DNA of 39,684 nucleotides from Patescibacteria group bacterium (GCA_024277435.1 JAJRVJ010000016.1:1-39684); one strand, 5' to 3'. Counted from the first letter of the stretch, positions 1 through 9,955 are shown. Numbers and translations: made by a program. The notes: generated from the sequence alone by a model not told the origin.

Positions 1-138
1 GATCTTTCCATAATGACTGATGAAGATATTTATGCTATACAAGAAAGGTTAAACAACCGACCTCGCAAAGGTCTTAATTATCTAACTCCTAATGAGGTTA
101 TTGCTAGAGAGGTGGGGCATTAGATTCTAGAATTCAGG
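1..138 (+). mobile_element. IS30-family insertion sequence, 3' end fragment (transposase C-terminus in 1..123)
   Basis: Frame 1 reads DLSIMTDEDIYAIQERLNNRPRKGLNYLTPNEVIAREVGH*, with the IS30 transposase C-terminal motif (LN.RPRK.L.Y.TP.EV). Identical to the reverse complement of 39544..39681. Confidence 0.85.
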
Positions 139-175
139 ACCAATAAACACATACATACACTAGTGATATCAATAA

Positions 176-206
176 AATAACCCCGGGTATAAAACCCGGG
201 GTTATT
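176..206 (-). terminator. Intrinsic terminator downstream of the Wzz-like gene; member of a conserved hairpin family
   Basis: AATAACCCCGGG-TATAAAA-CCCGGGGTTATT, perfect 12-bp arms, T-rich on the minus-strand 3' side. Confidence 0.75.
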
Positions 207-232
207 GCGCTAACATTAGCGTTTTTATATAT

Positions 233-1027
233 CTACTCGTCGCCTTTTATGTGATTATTCATAGAAATTACGTCACTATCACCAGGGTCTTCAGTAACAG
301 CCCCGAAATTCATCTCTTCATTTGGGTACTCGTCTAACACCTTGTATTTAGGTGATTCTAGTGGAAATACCGGACCAGAACCAGGTAGGGATTCATACTG
401 TATTTGCTGTCGATCGGAAACAATCTCTTTCGATTCCATTCGCAATAGAAAGAAACTATATGCCACCATCAAGCCTAAGGCGGCTGCCGCCACCCCATTT
501 AATGGGATATTTGGTTTTACTGGTTTTGTTGATGTAATAGGGCCATCAATTAATGTAATATCAACCGATTCCCCTCCTCCATGATAATCGGAAGCGCTGG
601 TTGTAAATACTTGAGCAACGCCCAGGGCAATATCTTCGGCTTTTCCTGGATTTGTTGAATACCCTTCAATAATTAATATTCCCGTTTCAGGAATCATCCT
701 TGCATCAACCTTTTCCTCCCACTGATCTTTTCGATCCTTAGCATCTACAGAAAACTCTTCTTCCGTAAGATATCCTGTCGCGATAACCTTATCTAAAAAA
801 TTAAATGTTTCAATAACATTCACTAAGTTATTACCTAATTTTTCAGCGGCCTTTTGTGATGTGTATGAATCAGCCGTTTCCTGCTGTTCCTGCACAATTA
901 ATAACTGCACCTCTGAACGATACAGTTGATCTGGTAAAAATGATAAACCCGTAACAACTACTCCGGAAATAACGGTAGCTATTAACAGTACTAGCCAGTG
1001 TTGGCGCACGAGTTGTAAATATTTCAT
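233..1027 (-). CDS. Wzz/YveK-like polysaccharide chain-length determinant domain membrane protein
   Basis: 264 aa; N- and C-terminal TM segments and P-rich pre-TM2 motif (STKPVKPNIPLN). Confidence 0.7.
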   Translation of the reverse strand: MKYLQLVRQHWLVLLIATVISGVVVTGLSFLPDQLYRSEVQLLIVQEQQETADSYTSQKAAEKLGNNLVNVIETFNFLDKVIATGYLTEEEFSVDAKDRKDQWEEKVDARMIPETGILIIEGYSTNPGKAEDIALGVAQVFTTSASDYHGGGESVDITLIDGPITSTKPVKPNIPLNGVAAAALGLMVAYSFFLLRMESKEIVSDRQQIQYESLPGSGPVFPLESPKYKVLDEYPNEEMNFGAVTEDPGDSDVISMNNHIKGDE

Positions 1028-1074
1028 GATTGCCTTAGTATAGCAAAAAAATAGCTATAAATCAAGGCGGTTTG

Positions 1075-1109
1075 TAGGTAGAGACGCTCCGACGGGACGT
1101 CTCTACCTA
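1075..1109. repeat. Dispersed-type palindromic element TAGGTAGAGACG...CGTCTCTACCTA
   Basis: Perfect 12-bp inverted repeat with an 11-nt spacer between two minus-strand genes. Confidence 0.7.
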
Positions 1110-1113
1110 GTAC

Positions 1114-2223
1114 CTATTCTAATATCGCCTCAATTTTTTTGCGTTTACCATTACGCGTAAGCGCAAATTCTATCGTAGAGCCCAACGGGGTGTTTGCCAA
1201 TATAGTTGCCAGGTCATCACTATCCGCATTTAACGACTTACCATTCATTTCTAATATAATATCACCTGGTAATAATCCGGTAGTTCCAGTAGAAATACTT
1301 ATTACCTTCACCCCACGCTTACGCACTCCGATATCTGGATCGATAGTGCGATATAGTGGTTGGTATGAAAAATCCCAACTATGATGCTCAATCTGCTCTT
1401 CTGAAAATATATCAAATAACTTCGTTGCGAGCACACTAATTGGTAGTATCTGATGATCGAGCAAATTCATACCTACAAGCAAGCCTGTGCTATCAAAAAC
1501 AGGTGAGCCGTAATATGCTTCACGACTAACGTTATCTGTTAAATAGACAAGATTATTTGCAGAAGCTGAAAACTCATTATCAGAACTAAACGCCGTATTT
1601 TCAATAATGCCCTTCGCTACCCTATCCCCACTAGTTACCGATGTAGTATAGAGCAATATCGGCTCCGCCAATGTTACGGGCGCTGTTTTAAAATCGGCAA
1701 CCGGTAATTGGGTTGCATCAATTTTTATAAATGCCACACCACTATATGGATCAATTTCAATTTGATCAGAAACAAATACGCGAGCATCATGCGTTACCAC
1801 GCTTACACTCAATACATTACCAATCGCTTCCGCAGGTACAGCTATCCAACCATCGGTACTAAGAATAATACCCTTCGCCAGCTCATTCGCCTCTTTGTAC
1901 TGTACTGTTGAACTTGCAAAAATACTTACAATAGTTTTACTTTGCTTAGCCTGGATTACTTCAATTAATTTTGCCGAATCTGAATTATCCTGAGAATCAA
2001 CAAACACAATTTCCGGACTATCCACACTTGTAATTAATAACTGCTCTGCAAATGGCCAATCTGGCGGATAATTACGGCCAACAATAGCAGAGATAAACCC
2101 AATAAACGAGCTCACTACTATAGCAATTACCATTATCCAAAAAGCATTATGGTTACGTGCGGCACGTTGCTCAGTGCGTTTAGCACGTTCGCTTGGCGCG
2201 GTTGGGATAATTTCTTTTTTCAT
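1114..2223 (-). CDS. Membrane-anchored HtrA/DegP-like trypsin-fold protein with C-terminal PDZ; catalytic triad apparently lost
   Basis: 369 aa; N-terminal TM; DGWIAVPAEAI, DPYSGVAFIKID, YYGSPVFDSTGLLVGMN align to HtrA motifs; PDZ GVKVISISTGTTGLLPGDIILEMNG. Confidence 0.7.
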   Translation of the reverse strand: MKKEIIPTAPSERAKRTEQRAARNHNAFWIMVIAIVVSSFIGFISAIVGRNYPPDWPFAEQLLITSVDSPEIVFVDSQDNSDSAKLIEVIQAKQSKTIVSIFASSTVQYKEANELAKGIILSTDGWIAVPAEAIGNVLSVSVVTHDARVFVSDQIEIDPYSGVAFIKIDATQLPVADFKTAPVTLAEPILLYTTSVTSGDRVAKGIIENTAFSSDNEFSASANNLVYLTDNVSREAYYGSPVFDSTGLLVGMNLLDHQILPISVLATKLFDIFSEEQIEHHSWDFSYQPLYRTIDPDIGVRKRGVKVISISTGTTGLLPGDIILEMNGKSLNADSDDLATILANTPLGSTIEFALTRNGKRKKIEAILE

Positions 2224-2233
2224 AGTCTTAAAT

Positions 2234-2995
2234 TTATAACCAACGTGAAGTTGCTAATACAATAACGAATGCTAATCCTGTAACAGTAACGTAACGTATT
2301 ATTGTTGCGCGATTTAACATATCCGTTACATACATACGAGACAAATGTAACAGACAATATAATGATAATGTTAACACTCCTCCACTTACATAATATGCTA
2401 CCGGCCAGAAGTGTAAGGCCCAAAATGCCTGTACCATTACAGCGCTAATCACAATAACGAACAACCATGCGCGACGTTGTGGAATTTTCTGAATCCAGAA
2501 GGTTTGCCAAATCAATACCACGGTACTTATTGCTACATATAACAATATGTAGCGCAAACGACCCACTCCAAGAATGAAAAACATCGCCGCACTTACATAC
2601 AAAAAGAATGAGGCCATAAGATTACTGTAGATGGATATATGCTCCAACGAATAGGTAATGTATTTAGCTGGCTGATACAAAAATACAGCTATATTTTTCA
2701 TGAATAAGAAATAGAGAACCAATATAATAGCTATTACCATCCATATAAACAAAGGTGACTCATGTATTAATATAAAGCTATACCCGGATAGTGTAAGTAC
2801 GAGAGGTACTATAGAAAAACCAATGTATTCCAAGCGCCATTCGGGCTTACGCATAATAACCGTTGCCACTATAGAAGTAGTAACCAGCGCAATAATAACT
2901 TGCATCCAGTTATCAGGATATTCTACGCCTACCCACAAGGTGAGTAGTATAATTATGCTGCTAATATAAGGGATTATCCGCTTTAGGATGATCAT
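2234..2995 (-). CDS. Polytopic membrane protein of unknown function
   Basis: 253 aa with multiple hydrophobic segments. Confidence 0.6.
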   Translation of the reverse strand: MIILKRIIPYISSIIILLTLWVGVEYPDNWMQVIIALVTTSIVATVIMRKPEWRLEYIGFSIVPLVLTLSGYSFILIHESPLFIWMVIAIILVLYFLFMKNIAVFLYQPAKYITYSLEHISIYSNLMASFFLYVSAAMFFILGVGRLRYILLYVAISTVVLIWQTFWIQKIPQRRAWLFVIVISAVMVQAFWALHFWPVAYYVSGGVLTLSLYCLLHLSRMYVTDMLNRATIIRYVTVTGLAFVIVLATSRWL

Positions 2996-2998
2996 ACA

Positions 2999-4036
2999 TC
3001 AAAGGGTAAATTCATTACTGACGTACTGTACAGGACTTGCAATTGAATGTCCATTTTCAATAACAATCGTTTTATTTAGTCCGGCAGCGGTGGCGGACAT
3101 TATTGTTGGAAGGATATTTCCATCATCATCCACGGAAGACTCAATATAATACACCATATCAAGATGCGATGACCAGCTCACACCATATACATTCGTAAGA
3201 GCAAGTTTTGGAACATCCTTATCGATGTGTAACATCCATACCTGCGGTAGTAACGTTGTATCATTGGGGCGCACGTATATGATGCGATCGCCATTATTTG
3301 GCTCTAATTGCATCACTACGTCATTAGCGGGTTGCGTAAAGCGCAGCGATGTAAATGGCTCAACTAATTGCGTTGCAAGATTATATGCGAGCAGTGTATA
3401 TTCACCCTCATATTCTCCTTCAAATAACAGTGTTCTTTCATCGAGAAACGTGAGTGATAATATGTCATCAGTAAATAATTCGGACGGATCATCCAGCTCT
3501 GCATTGATGGTAAAATCTTGCAGTAACACCCTATTATCAGATGTAAGAAATGCTATAGCTTTACTATCTGGGGACCACGCTGCCTCTTGAATACCTTCAT
3601 GTAAACGAGTGCGTTCTAGCGTTTCCAAATCTATCAAAAATAAATTATCTACTTCTTGGTACAATAAAAATTTACCGGAATTTGCAATTTGAAGATGACT
3701 AGGTTTATTGCGGGTACCAATCACGAATGTTCGCTCGTCACTTACGAATGAGTATTTCCAAAGCTCATAATAGTCATCAGTGATCGTTCCATACATAATC
3801 TCCTCAGCGCCAGGTAACCACACAGGAGCAAAATGCTCGGTATCACTGGAACTAATATTTTTACGATTCTCACCAAACGAATCACTTACATATAAAGCTC
3901 CGTCCTGAATATACGCTATCGGATGACTTGGTAATTCCCAGGAATCTACGTTGACAACTTCTGTACTAGAAATACAGCCGGTACTGAATGCTACCGCTAT
4001 CATACATGCACCTACCGTTATCCAACGTGGAATCAT
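2999..4036 (-). CDS. TolB-like beta-propeller lipoprotein
   Basis: 345 aa; lipobox-like FSTGC; WD40-like/PD40 motifs (AAWSPDSKAIAFLTSDN). Confidence 0.7.
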   Translation of the reverse strand: MIPRWITVGACMIAVAFSTGCISSTEVVNVDSWELPSHPIAYIQDGALYVSDSFGENRKNISSSDTEHFAPVWLPGAEEIMYGTITDDYYELWKYSFVSDERTFVIGTRNKPSHLQIANSGKFLLYQEVDNLFLIDLETLERTRLHEGIQEAAWSPDSKAIAFLTSDNRVLLQDFTINAELDDPSELFTDDILSLTFLDERTLLFEGEYEGEYTLLAYNLATQLVEPFTSLRFTQPANDVVMQLEPNNGDRIIYVRPNDTTLLPQVWMLHIDKDVPKLALTNVYGVSWSSHLDMVYYIESSVDDDGNILPTIMSATAAGLNKTIVIENGHSIASPVQYVSNEFTL

Positions 4037-4176
4037 GCTATGGAATATCGAAGATAAATAAAGGCCAACGTTGCCGACATAAACAGCACAAGCACCGATA
4101 AAATAACCATTGCCTTCGATACATGCTTTGCGTACCGCTCTAACTTAGTAGGGATATGATGTGATTCGTTCTTCAT
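4033..4176 (-). CDS. Small single-TM protein
   Basis: Internal start MKNESHHIPTKLERYAKHVSKAMVILSVLVLFMSATLAFIYLRYSIA (47 aa). The longer ORF start would overlap the stomatin gene. Confidence 0.4.
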   Translation of the reverse strand: MKNESHHIPTKLERYAKHVSKAMVILSVLVLFMSATLAFIYLRYSIA

Positions 4177-4189
4177 AGCTATAAAATTA

Positions 4190-4978
4190 CTAATTCTTAT
4201 TACTACCATCCATGCACCTCTGCATTCCTTCAACGGCTCGTAATACCTCTAATGGTACAGCAAATATAACTGTATTGGATTGATCGGAAGAAATATCATT
4301 AATGCTGTTAAGTGTACGTAAATGTAAGGCGCCAGGAGATTTAGCAATCGTGGCAGCAGCTTTGGCTAGATTGTCGGCAGCTACTACTTCACCTTCTGAA
4401 TTAATAATTGTAGCGCGCTTTTCACGTTCAGCTTCGGCTTGCTTAGCCATGGTACGTTTTAAATTTTCAGGCAATTCAATGTGTTTTAATTCTACACTTA
4501 CTACCTCAATCCCCCATGGGTAGGTAGCTTCATCCACGATGTGACGAATTTTTTTTGCGATATCATCACGATTGGTTAATAACTCATCCAAACTTACTTC
4601 ACCTACTACATTACGCATTGTGGTTTGTGCCAACTGCGATGTAGCGTAATAAAAATCTTGCACTTCCAAAATAGCTTTTTCTGGATTCACTACTTTATAA
4701 TAAATTACTGCGTTCACGCGCACAGAAACATTATCCTGTGTAATCGCATCCTGATCTGGTACATCTACAGCTTTAATACGAATATCTACCTTGCGTATTC
4801 GTTGCAATACAGGAATAACAATCCGCCAACCTGGATCTTTAATAGATGAAAATTTACCCATTGTAAATAATAATCCCCGCTCATATTGATCCACCTGACG
4901 AATGAAGGCTGCAAAAGCAATGATGCCACTAAAAAATACTGTGGCAGCTAAGAATAAGAGTACACCAACAATTTCCAT
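4190..4978 (-). CDS. SPFH/band 7 (stomatin/slipin-like) membrane protein
   Basis: 262 aa; ERGLLFTMGKF, PGWRIVIP, KAVDVPDQDAITQDNVSVRVNAVIYYKV, EAEREKRA typical of slipins. Confidence 0.9.
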   Translation of the reverse strand: MEIVGVLLFLAATVFFSGIIAFAAFIRQVDQYERGLLFTMGKFSSIKDPGWRIVIPVLQRIRKVDIRIKAVDVPDQDAITQDNVSVRVNAVIYYKVVNPEKAILEVQDFYYATSQLAQTTMRNVVGEVSLDELLTNRDDIAKKIRHIVDEATYPWGIEVVSVELKHIELPENLKRTMAKQAEAEREKRATIINSEGEVVAADNLAKAAATIAKSPGALHLRTLNSINDISSDQSNTVIFAVPLEVLRAVEGMQRCMDGSNKN

Positions 4979-5033
4979 AGCTTTTTTTTAATCATTAATA
5001 ACTTTATTATAACGCGTTTATACAGAACTGCAA

Positions 5034-6977
5034 TTAGCCAGCGCTAAAACCACCGCCGCCGTAGCCGCCGCCATAAAAACCACCACCGCTAGAAAAACCT
5101 GATGAACCACCAGCCGCACCACTATAACTACCGCTTGTAGAGCTGGATCGTACAGCTGTCATTGTGGTTGTCATAGTTTTTACCATGGCTCCGGATAAGT
5201 TATCGGTAAACATACCAATTGCAAACATATCCGCTCCAGAGTATCCACTATACCAATCTGGCTCATGAAGATAAAGTTCTTCAAAATTCTTTGCCCAATC
5301 CTTTTCCACTCCAAACACCATGGCATACGGTAGCATCCGCTCGAATATTTCTGGAGTAAGATTTTGCAAACGATAACGTTCAGCATGATGTAAGTACATC
5401 TTAAGCCCCTTACTCCACTCGGTGGCATGAACACCCTCTTGAGTTCGCTTAGGCATAGTTTTGCTAAATAGCAATGTAATGATGCCATACGCCAAAATTG
5501 GTAATCCTAAAAAGTAGAGGAACGTTCCAGCCAATCCAACTACTGTAAGAATCCAGCCAATCCGACGATATTTTTTGCGTACCTTATCAGGGCTACTTAC
5601 AAACCAACCATCATCCACTGCTTGTGTATACATCATTTCACGTAGATCAGGTAAATGATTGGCAAATTTGTAGCGTAAGCTACTTAATTTCACGTTAGTT
5701 TTCTTTCCTTTCGAAAAAAATATATCCAACAGCTCGCGCTCGTACTCAACCAACGTTTTATCATTACTATATTTCTTATGCAATAACTCAAATTCATAAC
5801 TCCCTTTCCTCTTCTCTATAATTTTCATTACACCCTTTATGGCCAAATCAACCACCGTTGAAGAAATGTCCTCTAAATCTACAGTTTCATCTATCACCGT
5901 ACCTACAATACCAGGTTTCATTTCTCGATATGGTTCATATTGTGGAATAATGGTTTTTCTACCTAATGGATCACGACCTTTACGGCGCCACCGTAAAAAT
6001 AGTACTCCAAAATAAAGCACCGGTGATAAAAAGTATCCAATAACTAGCAATAATAATAACACTGCGAGTAAGCCATACCACCAGGTTATTTGTAATTTTG
6101 TATCAATGTACATATCACCCTGTTCCGGAGTTGTAAATGTTTGTTCATAGGGAGAATATCCAACGTTTGAAACAATAACGGTAAGCTCCCCTTCCGGAAC
6201 ATCCTCTGAATCACCTACATATAATGTGAGAGGCGTTACTCCTGTATACACTTCCTTAGATCCTTGCTTAATTATTACATCCGCATAATCTGGATCGCTA
6301 CTAATATGTACGCGCGGAGGATCTGGTACTGACCCCTTAGGAAATCCGGCTACGATTGTAAAATTATCATAATCACCTAACGCGTAACCCTCATAATGTA
6401 ATGTATCTTGATCCTCGATCCAATAGCTCTGCACTTCATCAAGTGTGCCATACGCGCCGCTAAACAAACGTTGTTGCAATTCATTGGTATTCACTGGTTG
6501 TGGTAGATGTACATCGGCGCTTACATTATACATTGCCACCCCTCGCGCATCAGGTACTGCGTTCCAATATAATTCATCCCACGTTGAATAATTATTTATC
6601 ACATTGTGAGCTGTATACGAAATTGTCCAATATCGCTCAATATCTGTACTGTTATGATTAACAGTAACTGAGGTTGCATAACCGCTATCTACTATCTCTG
6701 ATAGATCTGTTACATCAACATTGTTTAAGTGATCATATACAGTGATATCACTAATAGTCATGCCACCCGGTGTAGCAATATCACGTGTAAACCAACTAAA
6801 AGAGCCTGTAAATGAAATGCCAAAATATTCATCAATCACTGCATCTCCATCGCTTGTGATATTGATATCACTATTCCATTCTGTAAAATAAAACGATTTG
6901 TAATCCTGTGCTTGAGCTACACTCGGCAGAATACTGGCAAATAGTATTGCGATGGCCGTAAGCCAGCGAAACATCAT
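5034..6977 (-). CDS. DUF2207-family membrane protein with an embedded PEGA-like domain
   Basis: 647 aa; signal peptide, extracellular domain, PEGA-like VHISSDPDYADVIIKQGSKEVYTGVTPLTL, TM segments, C-terminal SGGGFYGGGYGGGGFSAG tail. Confidence 0.8.
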   Translation of the reverse strand: MMFRWLTAIAILFASILPSVAQAQDYKSFYFTEWNSDINITSDGDAVIDEYFGISFTGSFSWFTRDIATPGGMTISDITVYDHLNNVDVTDLSEIVDSGYATSVTVNHNSTDIERYWTISYTAHNVINNYSTWDELYWNAVPDARGVAMYNVSADVHLPQPVNTNELQQRLFSGAYGTLDEVQSYWIEDQDTLHYEGYALGDYDNFTIVAGFPKGSVPDPPRVHISSDPDYADVIIKQGSKEVYTGVTPLTLYVGDSEDVPEGELTVIVSNVGYSPYEQTFTTPEQGDMYIDTKLQITWWYGLLAVLLLLLVIGYFLSPVLYFGVLFLRWRRKGRDPLGRKTIIPQYEPYREMKPGIVGTVIDETVDLEDISSTVVDLAIKGVMKIIEKRKGSYEFELLHKKYSNDKTLVEYERELLDIFFSKGKKTNVKLSSLRYKFANHLPDLREMMYTQAVDDGWFVSSPDKVRKKYRRIGWILTVVGLAGTFLYFLGLPILAYGIITLLFSKTMPKRTQEGVHATEWSKGLKMYLHHAERYRLQNLTPEIFERMLPYAMVFGVEKDWAKNFEELYLHEPDWYSGYSGADMFAIGMFTDNLSGAMVKTMTTTMTAVRSSSTSGSYSGAAGGSSGFSSGGGFYGGGYGGGGFSAG

Positions 6978-7543
6978 TATGATTTTAGATTTAGTTTATC
7001 TACCACAACTACTTGTGGGCTATTTAATAATGTAAATAGGAATTTATCGGTAACATCTTTACGATAATTAAACTCGGTTGAGCTCATTAATGTGTAGCGC
7101 AACTCTCTGCCAAATTGTGTGTTAAATTCTTCCAGAAGATTTTTTAGGTGTTTTTTGGGTAGTGAACCAACGATAAATATATCAACAGCACTAGACATAT
7201 CATCAACGAAGTATCCCATTAACGTAAGATGCTGGATATGCCCCATATCTTGTAAACGACCGATAAACTGTTTTTCTAAGGTTAAACGCGATTTAAGAAT
7301 CAGCGCTTTTAATTCTGGATATAAGCTAAAATCTATATCAACTCTGTAATACTTTTTTCGCTGCTTGGTTTCAGATTTAAGCAAACCAAGCTTCTCTAAA
7401 TGAGATAGTTCTCGACGAACCGAATTGATATGCTCATTCACGCGGCGAGTGAGCTCTCTAACAAAAAACTCATCGTGCGGATGGGTAAGTAATAACCGCA
7501 ACAGTTTAACTCGAGTTCGTGAACCAAATAAGTGATCAAGCAT
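6977..7543 (-). CDS. Winged-helix transcriptional regulator with C-terminal nucleotidyltransferase-like domain
   Basis: 188 aa; wHTH RTRVKLLRLLLTHPHDEFFVRELTRRV...HLEKLGLL, then LTLMGYFVDDMSSAVDIFIVGSL resembling a minimal NTase strand-helix-DxD. Confidence 0.6.
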   Translation of the reverse strand: MLDHLFGSRTRVKLLRLLLTHPHDEFFVRELTRRVNEHINSVRRELSHLEKLGLLKSETKQRKKYYRVDIDFSLYPELKALILKSRLTLEKQFIGRLQDMGHIQHLTLMGYFVDDMSSAVDIFIVGSLPKKHLKNLLEEFNTQFGRELRYTLMSSTEFNYRKDVTDKFLFTLLNSPQVVVVDKLNLKS

Positions 7544-7599
7544 ATCTGATGCAGATTATAACCTATTTTCCTTGAAATCAAAAATTGTTCAACGAGTCC

Positions 7600-7628
7600 T
7601 TGCCCATTTATTGGTTTTTCAGTATAAT
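7600..7628 (+). promoter_or_regulatory. Sigma70-type promoter, -10 located 7 nt from ATG (leaderless)
   Basis: TTGCCC (7600-7605) N17 TATAAT (7623-7628); ATG at 7636. Confidence 0.7.
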
Positions 7629-7635
7629 TGGTGGT

Positions 7636-9591
7636 ATGTATAAGCTGGTTATTGCCGAACTATTTCTAGATAATGCAGAGGGCGATCGCAATGCGATTCA
7701 CCTCTATATATCTGATCCCACACCTCTGGAAGAAAAGAACTTGGGTAAGGTATTCATTATACTTGAATTTGATAGTGCGGATAAATTTTCTGAAGATATT
7801 GTTCAACGAATTGACGAAACATTTACGCAATCCTTTTATCATTCAGCTGATTTTGAAATAGAAGCCGCCTTTGAACGAGCGCTACAAAAAGTAAATGCTA
7901 CTGTAAAAGATTTAATTAGCAATTACGGTGAAAACTGGGTATACGCACTTAATGGCGTGATTGGTGTGATGCATGGTACTGAACTGCATTTTAGCTATGT
8001 ACGCTCCATGGAGGCGTTTATGGTGCAGGGTAATGAAATTATAGATGTTATTCAATCCCCAAAGGATACCGATGTAAAACCTCTTAAGTTGTTCAGCAAC
8101 ATTATTAGTGGTCAATGTGCTGAGGATTGTAAAATGTTATTTTCTACGTCGAATTTACTAGATTATCTTTCACTTGAAAAGATCCGTAGAGTTGTTCAAG
8201 AGCACGATCCACTGAGCGCTGTTACCTATTTTGAGGGTGTATTAACTGAGCAAACGGCTTTATCAAATATCGCCGGTATTATTGTGGCTTCAGAAAAATC
8301 TTCGAAGCCAGCCTCACCCATGTCTGACCAAACTGAAGAACTCAAACATAGTGAATTTGGCAACTTGGAAGATTCAATGTCGAAATTGAGCACTCAGGAA
8401 CAACAAACTGATGACTTACTCGCTCCATCCATTTGGCCAACATTGCGCAAGCGTGTACAAACAGCTATGGGGTCAACTACAAATAAGGGAGCTAGTAGCA
8501 CAAGTAGCAATGATTCATTAAATTATGGTAGGGCTCAAAACAAATTCTTAGGAGTCTTGTTAATGATAGGTAACTTCTTGAAGAATGTAGGCATTCAAAT
8601 TCTCGTGGGCTTAAGTTTTATAGGAAAACAAATAGCTAGATTATTTAATAATAGAGATGCTATCTCCCATCGAGTTGGTGGATCGGTAAATGGTGCAACT
8701 GGATGGTTTGGTCGCTTATCTAAGCCACGAAAAATACTGCTATTTGCATGCATCGCTCTTTTCTCCATCTTTATGGTGAGTGTATTTGCAAAAAATCGCA
8801 CAGTTGAAAAGGAGCAGATAGCTGAAAATTATGAAGACACCTTAATCGATGTAGAAAATCAACTTGGTGAGGTAGAATCACGTAGCATCATGAACGATGA
8901 ATCAGGGGCGCGTAGCTTAGTAATAGACGCAACAGATTTACTGAATACAGTTCCAGCTGACGATGACCGCTATATAGAACGCATTGCAAATTTACGTGGT
9001 CGGATTCAAGAGTATGATAATCGCTTTAATAAAGTTACTGTAGTAAATGAACCTACATTCATTGGTAATTTTTCGGATGCTAACAACCAAGCGTCGGTTG
9101 TGGATTTAGTGCAAATTGGTGATAACATATTTGGATTCGATAGCGATAACAATAGTGTATACCGCATTAACTTAGGTACAAATACTGTGAGTGAAGTGGT
9201 AACAGGCACTGGTGAGCGTTATAGCAGTGTAGAAAATGATTCTGTAGGTACAAGTTTGGCCCTTACTGAATCTGGCGAATATGTACAATTTAATCCAATT
9301 CTAGAAAAAACATCATCTGTTACCGTGGCCTCACTACCAGAGGGTTCTGATATTAAAGATATTGATATATTTGGAAGTCGTTTATATACCCTGGACTCTG
9401 GTAATGATATGATTTATCGTCAGCAACAATCTGGTGAAAATTATGGATCTGCTACTGAGTGGTTAACGGAAGAAGCGAACTTAAGCTCTGCCGTTGCCTT
9501 CGATATTGATTCATCAATTTATGTACTATTCGCCGATGGTAGCATTAAGCAATATGATGGTGGTAGCGAAACAGCTATCAGCATTGATTAA
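7636..9591 (+). CDS. PP2C-like N-terminal domain, TM and C-terminal beta-propeller-like protein; reading frame continues past an in-frame TAA to 9828
   Basis: ATG 7636 (internal start of the listed ORF). The same frame reads FSPNLAGSTELVKETPDGNFYVFNPTTQRIVVLNADGTLNKQITSDQFSDARDMVIDEANNRAFVLAGTNVFEVSLSE* after the TAA at 9589-9591. Confidence 0.6.
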   Translation: MYKLVIAELFLDNAEGDRNAIHLYISDPTPLEEKNLGKVFIILEFDSADKFSEDIVQRIDETFTQSFYHSADFEIEAAFERALQKVNATVKDLISNYGENWVYALNGVIGVMHGTELHFSYVRSMEAFMVQGNEIIDVIQSPKDTDVKPLKLFSNIISGQCAEDCKMLFSTSNLLDYLSLEKIRRVVQEHDPLSAVTYFEGVLTEQTALSNIAGIIVASEKSSKPASPMSDQTEELKHSEFGNLEDSMSKLSTQEQQTDDLLAPSIWPTLRKRVQTAMGSTTNKGASSTSSNDSLNYGRAQNKFLGVLLMIGNFLKNVGIQILVGLSFIGKQIARLFNNRDAISHRVGGSVNGATGWFGRLSKPRKILLFACIALFSIFMVSVFAKNRTVEKEQIAENYEDTLIDVENQLGEVESRSIMNDESGARSLVIDATDLLNTVPADDDRYIERIANLRGRIQEYDNRFNKVTVVNEPTFIGNFSDANNQASVVDLVQIGDNIFGFDSDNNSVYRINLGTNTVSEVVTGTGERYSSVENDSVGTSLALTESGEYVQFNPILEKTSSVTVASLPEGSDIKDIDIFGSRLYTLDSGNDMIYRQQQSGENYGSATEWLTEEANLSSAVAFDIDSSIYVLFADGSIKQYDGGSETAISID

Positions 9592-9884
9592 TTCTCTCCT
9601 AACCTTGCAGGATCTACTGAGCTTGTTAAAGAAACACCAGATGGAAACTTTTACGTATTTAATCCTACCACTCAACGTATTGTGGTTCTTAACGCTGACG
9701 GAACTTTGAACAAGCAAATTACAAGCGATCAATTTAGTGACGCACGCGATATGGTTATTGATGAGGCAAATAACAGAGCTTTTGTACTAGCTGGAACAAA
9801 TGTGTTCGAAGTTAGCTTGAGTGAATAAATTGCAAGTATAACCCCAAGTTTAAACCAGGGGGTTGCGTGCATTATCGTTAACAA

Positions 9885-9913
9885 AAAACCCCAGGTTTTA
9901 TACCTGGGGTTTT
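9885..9913 (+). terminator. Intrinsic terminator, conserved hairpin family
   Basis: AAAACCCCAGGT-TTTAT-ACCTGGGGTTTT, perfect 12-bp arms. Confidence 0.75.
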
Positions 9914-9925
9914 AGATTAGCCATG

Positions 9926-9951
9926 AACCCAGGGTATAAAAACCCTGGGTT
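9926..9951 (-). terminator. Intrinsic terminator downstream of rplL, conserved hairpin family
   Basis: AACCCAGGGT-ATAAAA-ACCCTGGGTT, perfect 10-bp arms. Confidence 0.7.
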
Positions 9952-9955
9952 TTAA

